From assembly GCA_003331265.1 (NCBI GenBank), contig QOPV01000004.1, positions 17,530-81,529 of the forward strand: a DNA stretch of 64,000 nucleotides, given 5' to 3'. The translations under genes and the position numbers were made by a program. Shown piece after piece: positions 59,730 to 64,000 of this stretch (positions within the stretch are counted from its first letter, which is position 1; each line of letters starts with the position of its first letter). Below the pieces are notes generated by a model, which worked only from the letters and a program-made list of their open reading frames with translations, was not told the origin of the DNA and ran no database searches. The DNA is from Cryomorphaceae bacterium. Lineage in GTDB: Bacteria; Bacteroidota; Bacteroidia; Flavobacteriales; Flavobacteriaceae.

Positions 59730-60152
59730 AGCTATAACGTTGTCCATAACATAAACACCATTAGAAACATCCTCTCTATTTAATCTAAGAATTCCAGTAA
59801 CTGTGACAAGTTCGTCCATTAAAAAATCATCATAACCCTCTTTTAATCTCAATTCTATAGCAGATTCAGGACCTCCATAACCACAAAAAAAACAATCAGC
59901 ATAAGGGTTTTGTGATAAAACAAATATGCCTTCATCTGGTGAAAGAGTAAGCATGAACCCAGTAATTTTTACCTCTTTATTATTTAAAGCTTCAACTTCC
60001 TTACCAAAATATGGTGTTTGTACATAACCGTAAACACCTTCTCGATATTCTGATTTATAATAAACATCGCGTAATTTCAACCAGTCAATTTCAACCTGGG
60101 AGAAAATACTGTTTGAAATAAAAAAAGTGACTATATAGATCAATTTATTCAT
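59718..60152 (-). CDS. Periplasmic protein of unknown function in the ABC exporter locus
   Basis: The 144-residue product has a signal peptide (MNKLIYIVTFFISNSIFSQ) and a beta-rich body: EVKITGFMLTLSPDEGIFVL, NPYADCFFCGYGGPESAIEL and MDELVTVTGILRLNREDVSN. The CFFC motif in the middle could bind metal or haem or form a disulfide. The shape (small, periplasmic, OB-like) recalls the DUF3299-type proteins that accompany similar ABC exporters, but I see no firm motif for that. It overlaps the permease gene by 8 bp. Confidence 0.65.
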   Translation of the reverse strand: MNKLIYIVTFFISNSIFSQVEIDWLKLRDVYYKSEYREGVYGYVQTPYFGKEVEALNNKEVKITGFMLTLSPDEGIFVLSQNPYADCFFCGYGGPESAIELRLKEGYDDFLMDELVTVTGILRLNREDVSNGVYVMDNVIAIKE

Positions 60153-61383
60153 CTGCTAATATTTTAGATATATTCATTTTATAAACTCTTATTACAGGAA
60201 TTAAAGAGGATATCAAACCAATTAAAACTGACATGACTAAAAGCCAATATTCTTCAATTAAAATTTTAAAGGAATTTAAATTATAATTTAAGCTTTCTTC
60301 CATTAACGAAGATACAAACATCACTCCAAATCTACTAAATAATAGTCCTAATATAAATCCTAAAATTGTTAGGATTAAACTTTCAAAAATTATCATTATA
60401 GATAACTGAAATCTTGAGGCACCTAATGTTCTAATAAGTGCCATTTCATATTTCCTCTCATTCATTGAGTTAAATAAATTTATAAACAGACTAAATCCAG
60501 AAACTATTATTATGATGTAAGCTAAATAGCTTAAAGTTTCGATTCCAAATCCAAAAAGTTTAAATAACCTTGATATTTCGTAAGAAGGAACTGCCGCTTG
60601 AAGGTTAGTATTTTCATTGATTTGTCTTGGAAATTGAATAATATTCATCGGACTTTTAAACTTTATTAACATCGCTGTAATCTCTCTGTCATCATGTTCG
60701 TGTTCATGATCATGTTCGTGTTCATCCTCATCATCATGTTCGTGTTCATCCTCATCATCATGATCATGAGTTTCATGAATATTCCAAACACTCTGTGGTG
60801 AGGTAATGATCAGTTGATCAATTACAGAATTTGAAGGTTTCAATAAACCAACAACTTTAAAAGATTCATCATCGTGGGATTCTCCACTTTCTCTAAGTCC
60901 ATGCGAACTAATTAATTCATCCTCTAAATTGATTTTTAATTTTTGATATACTTTTGAACCAACCAAAACTTCATATGGACTGTTCCACTCTCTTCCTTCT
61001 TTAATTATACCATTATATAATTCAATAAATTTTTTTTCAGCACCAACAATTCTATAACCCTTATAGTTATCGCCATAAAGAAGTTTGATACTCGAACCTA
61101 CCATTCTATTTTTACTAATTTTTTCCGCTTCCGCTAAAGAAATATTTCCTGTAGGAGAGTCTACATGATAAACAGATGAAAGAATTAACTGTAGTGGACT
61201 CCCTTTAGCCCCTACAACCATATCAATTCCCTTCAAATTATTATTCATTTGGTCTTTAATCAATGAATTTAATTGCAGTAAAAGTGATATTATACCAATT
61301 CCTAGAACCAATAAAGCTAAACTAATAGCAGAACTTAAAGGCTTATTGAAAATGTTCTTTATACTTAACCTAAATATGTTCAC
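60145..61383 (-). CDS. ABC transporter permease (FtsX/MacB type) with His-rich loop
   Basis: The 412-residue protein has a first membrane helix (about 16-40), a periplasmic MacB-like core and three C-terminal helices with ERKYEMALIRTLGASRFQLS, the FtsX/LolE signature. Residues 203-232 are almost only His, Asp and Glu, with ten His in 30 residues, followed by REITAMLIKF. A second small cluster ESHDDESF is near 168. This suggests binding of Zn or another metal. It starts with GTG in a 4-bp overlap with the ATPase gene (GTGA). Related permeases occur in zinc-regulated exporter operons. Confidence 0.82.
   Translation of the reverse strand: MNIFRLSIKNIFNKPLSSAISLALLVLGIGIISLLLQLNSLIKDQMNNNLKGIDMVVGAKGSPLQLILSSVYHVDSPTGNISLAEAEKISKNRMVGSSIKLLYGDNYKGYRIVGAEKKFIELYNGIIKEGREWNSPYEVLVGSKVYQKLKINLEDELISSHGLRESGESHDDESFKVVGLLKPSNSVIDQLIITSPQSVWNIHETHDHDDEDEHEHDDEDEHEHDHEHEHDDREITAMLIKFKSPMNIIQFPRQINENTNLQAAVPSYEISRLFKLFGFGIETLSYLAYIIIIVSGFSLFINLFNSMNERKYEMALIRTLGASRFQLSIMIIFESLILTILGFILGLLFSRFGVMFVSSLMEESLNYNLNSFKILIEEYWLLVMSVLIGLISSLIPVIRVYKMNISKILADE
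60692..60775 (-). repeat. Tandem repeats encoding the His/Asp/Glu loop
   Basis: About 84 bp of repeated CAT/GAT/GAA/GAC-type codons, with a partly repeated 24-bp unit, encode the metal-binding-like loop. The number of units could vary between strains. Confidence 0.75.
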
Positions 61384-62003
61384 AACTCAATGGATTTATT
61401 AAAATGTTTTTTTAATCTGCTATCGTGAGTAATAACTATCAACTGTGCGCCATATTCTGTAGCTTGTTTTTTAAGTAGTTTAATAACATTAAAGCAATTA
61501 CTATCATCTAAACTTGATGTAGGTTCATCTGCTAAAATTAATTTTGGAGAATTTACAATTGCCAAAGCTATAGATGCTCTTTGTTTTTCACCTTGACTTA
61601 AAAGGTTAGTTTTTTTATTTGACTTATCTAAAATATTCAGATTCTTTAGAATACTGTCAATTCTATTATTATTTTTTTTATTTCCGATATATTGTGCGAG
61701 CTGTAAGTTTTCTTTTACAGTGAGAGAATTTACAAAATGAGGTCTTTGAAATACAATTCCAATATTATTTTTTCTAAACCTATCTAATTGATGTGATGAC
61801 AATTGATTAAGCTCTTTACCAAATAATTCAATTGAGCCTGAATTAGAATTAAGTAAGCCTGCAAGAAGATGCAATAAAGTAGTTTTTCCAATTCCAGAAC
61901 TACCAATAATTAATAAGTCTTCGTTACTTTTTAAATTAATATTTGGAAATTTAAAGAATACTTGATTGTCGTAATTAAACGCAAGGTCTTTGGTCTTAAT
62001 CAT
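61380..62003 (-). CDS. ABC transporter ATP-binding protein
   Basis: The 207-residue protein has Walker A LLIIGSSGIGKTTLLHLLAG (about 30-49), Q-loop NNIGIVFQRPHFVNSL, the signature LLSQGEKQRASIALAIVNSP, Walker B KLILADEPTSSLDD and the H-loop VITHDS. It is of the LolD/MacB class and drives the permease beside it. Its start is 59 bp from the tiny membrane gene upstream. The operon reads ATPase, permease, periplasmic protein with overlaps of 4 and 8 bp. Confidence 0.93.
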   Translation of the reverse strand: MIKTKDLAFNYDNQVFFKFPNINLKSNEDLLIIGSSGIGKTTLLHLLAGLLNSNSGSIELFGKELNQLSSHQLDRFRKNNIGIVFQRPHFVNSLTVKENLQLAQYIGNKKNNNRIDSILKNLNILDKSNKKTNLLSQGEKQRASIALAIVNSPKLILADEPTSSLDDSNCFNVIKLLKKQATEYGAQLIVITHDSRLKKHFNKSIEL

Positions 62004-62061
62004 AAATCAAAGATATTATTTTTAACAAATTATTTTAATGTTTCATAGTAATTATAAAAAA

Positions 62062-62184
62062 CTAGGCAAAGACTACCATTGCTAATATTATTATAACAAT
62101 ACCAATAATTACATAACGGGCTTGTTTTTTACTAAGTTTTTTTCCATTTCCTCCAGTGTATTGAGATGGGTCAAAATAATTCAT
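62062..62184 (-). CDS. Tiny membrane protein (40 aa)
   Basis: Translation from the ATG at 62184 gives 40 residues: MNYFDPSQYTGGNGKKLSKK, then one hydrophobic helix (QARYVIIGIVIIILAMVVFA) up to the stop. The Lys-rich stretch before the helix and the lack of a signal peptide predict an N-in single-pass protein. It is just upstream of the ABC genes on the same strand. I do not recognise it. Confidence 0.55.
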   Translation of the reverse strand: MNYFDPSQYTGGNGKKLSKKQARYVIIGIVIIILAMVVFA

Positions 62185-62243
62185 CAGGCTAATATAACAT
62201 TATGAGACCTATTTGAATAAAAGTCATTAATTAATTTCCAACT

Positions 62244-62426
62244 ATGATTTTAAAAGAATTAACTAACTTTATAAATATGTCATTGTTTGGTTTTAAAAAA
62301 AACATAGAGCACTTTAAGGAACATTGTCCTGTAGAGGCAAGAGATTATTTTAAAAAGATACTTCTAAAATTAGAAAGTATTGAAAATAGATTGGACAGGA
62401 TAGAAAAGAAGACTAAAAATAACTAA
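62244..62426 (+). CDS. Small hydrophilic coiled protein (60 aa), start uncertain
   Basis: Either 60 residues from 62244 (MILKELTNFIN...) or 49 from the ATG at 62277 (MSLFGFKKNIEHFKEHCPVE). The C-terminus ILLKLESIENRLDRIEKKTK looks like a short coiled coil. The first 11 codons are within a 29-bp sequence repeated at 62759-62787, so that part may be an upstream element rather than protein. No function known. It overlaps the minus-strand tiny gene by 4 bp at the stops. Confidence 0.45.
   Translation: MILKELTNFINMSLFGFKKNIEHFKEHCPVEARDYFKKILLKLESIENRLDRIEKKTKNN
62250..62278 (+). repeat. 29-bp direct repeat, copy 1
   Basis: The 29 bases from TTAAAAG to AAATAT are identical to 62759-62787, and in both copies an ATG lies 6 bp before. 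In the same frame both read LKELTNFIN. Confidence 0.9.
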
Positions 62427-62545
62427 TTAAACCACTTATAGATATTAGCTACTACGTATCCATTTTTCAAAATTATTTTTAGAATAAAAAAAAGAATTGC
62501 ACCAACTGAAACAAAAAAACCAGCTTTTTTAAGTCTATCCCACAT
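62423..62545 (-). CDS. Tiny membrane protein (40 aa)
   Basis: From the ATG at 62545: MWDRLKKAGFFVSVGAILFF, then ILKIILKNGYVVANIYKWFN and TAG. One hydrophobic segment (about 9-26) flanked by basic residues. No recognised family. It could be a real small protein or a chance frame, but the clean charge pattern and ATG support it. Confidence 0.45.
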   Translation of the reverse strand: MWDRLKKAGFFVSVGAILFFILKIILKNGYVVANIYKWFN

Positions 62546-62809
62546 ATATCGATCTTATCTTAATGTAAATCCTAAAAAACAACTTTTCTAATTTTTCCTT
62601 TAAATCGAAGATAATGATATTAAAAAGAACAAATGAAAGAAATTTAAAATATAAAGGACCAACCTTCTCAATATTATTTAGAAACACAATCATTCTACAT
62701 TTTGAAAAAAATTAAATAGTTGATATCTAGAAAATTGACTTTGTTAATTACTATGAGCTTAAAAGAATTAACTAACTTTATAAATATTGATTAAAAAAAG
62801 AAAGTCAAA
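62546..62809. other. Intergenic stretch without a convincing gene
   Basis: AT-rich DNA. It contains a 33-codon frame at 62614-62715 that I do not support and the second copy of the 29-bp repeat with a 13-codon frame (62753-62794). I see no exact TAnnTTTG box. Confidence 0.6.
62759..62787 (+). repeat. 29-bp direct repeat, copy 2
   Basis: Identical to 62250-62278. The frame that starts at 62753 reads MSLKELTNFINID and then stops at 62792-62794, 15 bp before the next small gene. Confidence 0.9.
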
Positions 62810-62965
62810 ATGAATATAATAATGTTTATAATTGGTGCAATAATATTTGCTGTTTTTCTATTGAGTGATGTGACAGAAGTGAAAACTAAAGAAAAAGTTA
62901 GTGAAAAAAATTATGGATACTATGCTAGACATCAACCTGAAAAAGATGAAATAAATCATAGTTAA
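62810..62965 (+). CDS. Tiny membrane protein (51 aa)
   Basis: From the ATG at 62810: MNIIMFIIGAIIFAVFLLSD, then VTEVKTKEKVSEKNYGYYAR and HQPEKDEINHS, TAA. One N-terminal membrane helix with a hydrophilic, Lys/Glu-rich tail outside or inside. No recognised family. It lies 22 bp after the repeat copy 2. Confidence 0.5.
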   Translation: MNIIMFIIGAIIFAVFLLSDVTEVKTKEKVSEKNYGYYARHQPEKDEINHS

Positions 62966-63057
62966 TTGAAAATAAAAGGTAATGTAAATTTCAATAAGTG
63001 TATTAATATTGATTACGATAATTGGTAATTAATACCACTACACTTCACATTTTAATT

Positions 63058-63120
63058 AAACCCCTCATTTGGTGAAGCAAAAAGCTACATTGTAGTAAAT
63101 AGTAATCAATTGAGGGTTTT
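63058..63120. terminator. Possible terminator between the tiny gene and the hydrolase
   Basis: CCCTCA (63062-63067) pairs with TGAGGG (63111-63116), flanked by AAA and TTTT, with a long loop that has a small inner hairpin (CTACATTGTAG). It would serve two convergent genes. The long loop makes it uncertain. Confidence 0.4.
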
Positions 63121-63124
63121 TCAT

Positions 63125-64000
63125 TTACTCTTTTTTCCAAGAAATTAACCAATTTATATTTTCAGGATTTTTATAAATCTTATTCCATCCATAATGACCA
63201 AAATTTCCAATATCAAATAACATATTAGCATTTAACTTTTTAAGTTCATCTGACATTTTTTCTGCAACAGAAAATTTAGATGTTTTATCGTTTGTACTGT
63301 GATGTAAAAATATTGGTAAATGAGAAACCTTACTAGCCAAATTAAGATAGGAATAAGGGGTGTGGTGAGGGCTTAATGGCATGATTGCTGCAAACAAATC
63401 AGGTAATTCAGCCGCAACTATAAAAGTTCCTCTTCCACCCATACTGAGTCCTGTTAGGTAAATCCTCTTTTTATCAATTTTCAATTGAGACTCTATATCT
63501 GCTATTACATCCTGTATTTTTTTTGGACTCCAATCAATTCCCAGTTTGATTGGAGAAGCAATTATATATTGATCATTTTCAGGGATAAAAAAACTATTTA
63601 CTGTTAAAATTCTTGAGTTTAATTTTCTGGGGTTTGAATTTATTCCTCCATGCAAAAAAACAACCAGAGGATATTTTTTATTTTTTTTAAAATTTTCAGG
63701 AAACCTCAATACATAAGAATAACCACACTTCCATCTTAAATTGTCGTTTACACAAGAATTAAAATTTAGATTAGGCTCAATATAGCCATCTCCCCATATT
63801 GGATCTTCAGTCCAGGGGTCTCGACCTTCTTTCATCCACCATGAAGGTCTTTTCAATTGTTCCCAATAATCGTCTTCATTTTCATAAAGAATATTTGTAA
63901 GACTATTTATCTTAACAATACTTTTATTTTTAATTTTTGGCCAACTTGATTTAATTGATGTAATTTCCATCTCAGGATTAGCAATAACTTCACATGGCGG
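63125..64000 (-). CDS. Alpha/beta hydrolase, esterase-like (5' end likely beyond window)
   Basis: Starting at the ATG at 63970 this is 281 residues, but the frame has no stop up to the window edge (PPCEVIANPE precede), so the true start is probably outside. The fold has LVVFLHGGINSNPRKLN (oxyanion region), the nucleophile elbow LTGLSMGGRGTF, an acid in HHSTNDKTSKFS and the catalytic His in NFGHYGWNK. It resembles COG4099-type phospholipase/carboxylesterases or feruloyl-esterase-like proteins. Substrate unknown. Confidence 0.78.
   Translation of the reverse strand, partial: PPCEVIANPEMEITSIKSSWPKIKNKSIVKINSLTNILYENEDDYWEQLKRPSWWMKEGRDPWTEDPIWGDGYIEPNLNFNSCVNDNLRWKCGYSYVLRFPENFKKNKKYPLVVFLHGGINSNPRKLNSRILTVNSFFIPENDQYIIASPIKLGIDWSPKKIQDVIADIESQLKIDKKRIYLTGLSMGGRGTFIVAAELPDLFAAIMPLSPHHTPYSYLNLASKVSHLPIFLHHSTNDKTSKFSVAEKMSDELKKLNANMLFDIGNFGHYGWNKIYKNPENINWLISWKKE

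Noticed and set aside
62614..62715. 33-codon frame between the tiny genes
   Set aside because: No hydrophobic or domain pattern, low-complexity AT-rich codons, no promoter box. It is not better than chance.

Overview
The window reads as a chromosomal segment of a marine-type flavobacterium (phylum Bacteroidota) with very low GC. The evidence is the tuf–tRNA-Trp–secE–nusG–rplKAJL–rpoBC–DUF3467 order, a DUF4295 gene next to rpmG and rpmB, BshC, a choice-of-anchor-B lipoprotein and a DUF4369 lipoprotein. Bacteroidota-style -7 promoter boxes (TAnnTTTG, here often exactly TATATTTG) stand upstream of several genes, and I see no clear Shine-Dalgarno sequences. Genes are tightly packed with many 1-20 bp overlaps, no gap above 300 bp lacks a small gene candidate, and I see no transposase, phage, CRISPR or rRNA. 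The species is not determined.

Layout. 1-4.7 kb: ruvX (cut by the edge), dapD, a TsaC/Sua5 domain protein, CCA tRNA nucleotidyltransferase, heme A synthase and a pRiA4b ORF-3-like protein. 4.7-12 kb: an uncharacterised protein with kinase-like motifs, uvrB, a small heat shock protein, sucC, lysA and mnmA. 12-27 kb, nearly all on the minus strand: yidC, pyrG, an OsmC-like protein, a LysM lipoprotein/periplasmic protein, guaA, bshC, ftsY, DUF4295-rpmG-rpmB, cinA, an FAH-family hydrolase, a DnaQ-like exonuclease, a 2-oxoacid dehydrogenase E2 and recR. 27-36 kb: a sodium/solute symporter, a CoA-binding protein, fabH, htpG, a DoxX-like membrane protein, a DUF4369 lipoprotein, queD-like and idi genes, and prfC. 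36-49 kb, minus strand: the transcription/translation block from DUF3467 back to tuf, with tRNA-Trp(CCA).

49-64 kb is the more accessory part. It has a choice-of-anchor-B lipoprotein, an SRPBCC protein and a lipoprotein sulfatase. Next comes a trehalose module (cytidylyltransferase-like protein, GH15 hydrolase, fused OtsA-OtsB), then three small lipoproteins (one Kazal-like, one ricin-lectin-like), an M28 peptidase, and a LolCDE/MacB-type ABC exporter whose permease carries a His/Asp/Glu-rich loop. The end holds a cluster of tiny genes, mostly single-membrane-span, with a 29-bp exact repeat, and an alpha/beta hydrolase that runs into the edge.

The best candidates for undescribed biology are the kinase-motif protein at 4744-5805, the metal-suggestive ABC locus at 59718-62003, and the tiny-gene cluster at 62062-62965. 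Most of the rest is conserved housekeeping.
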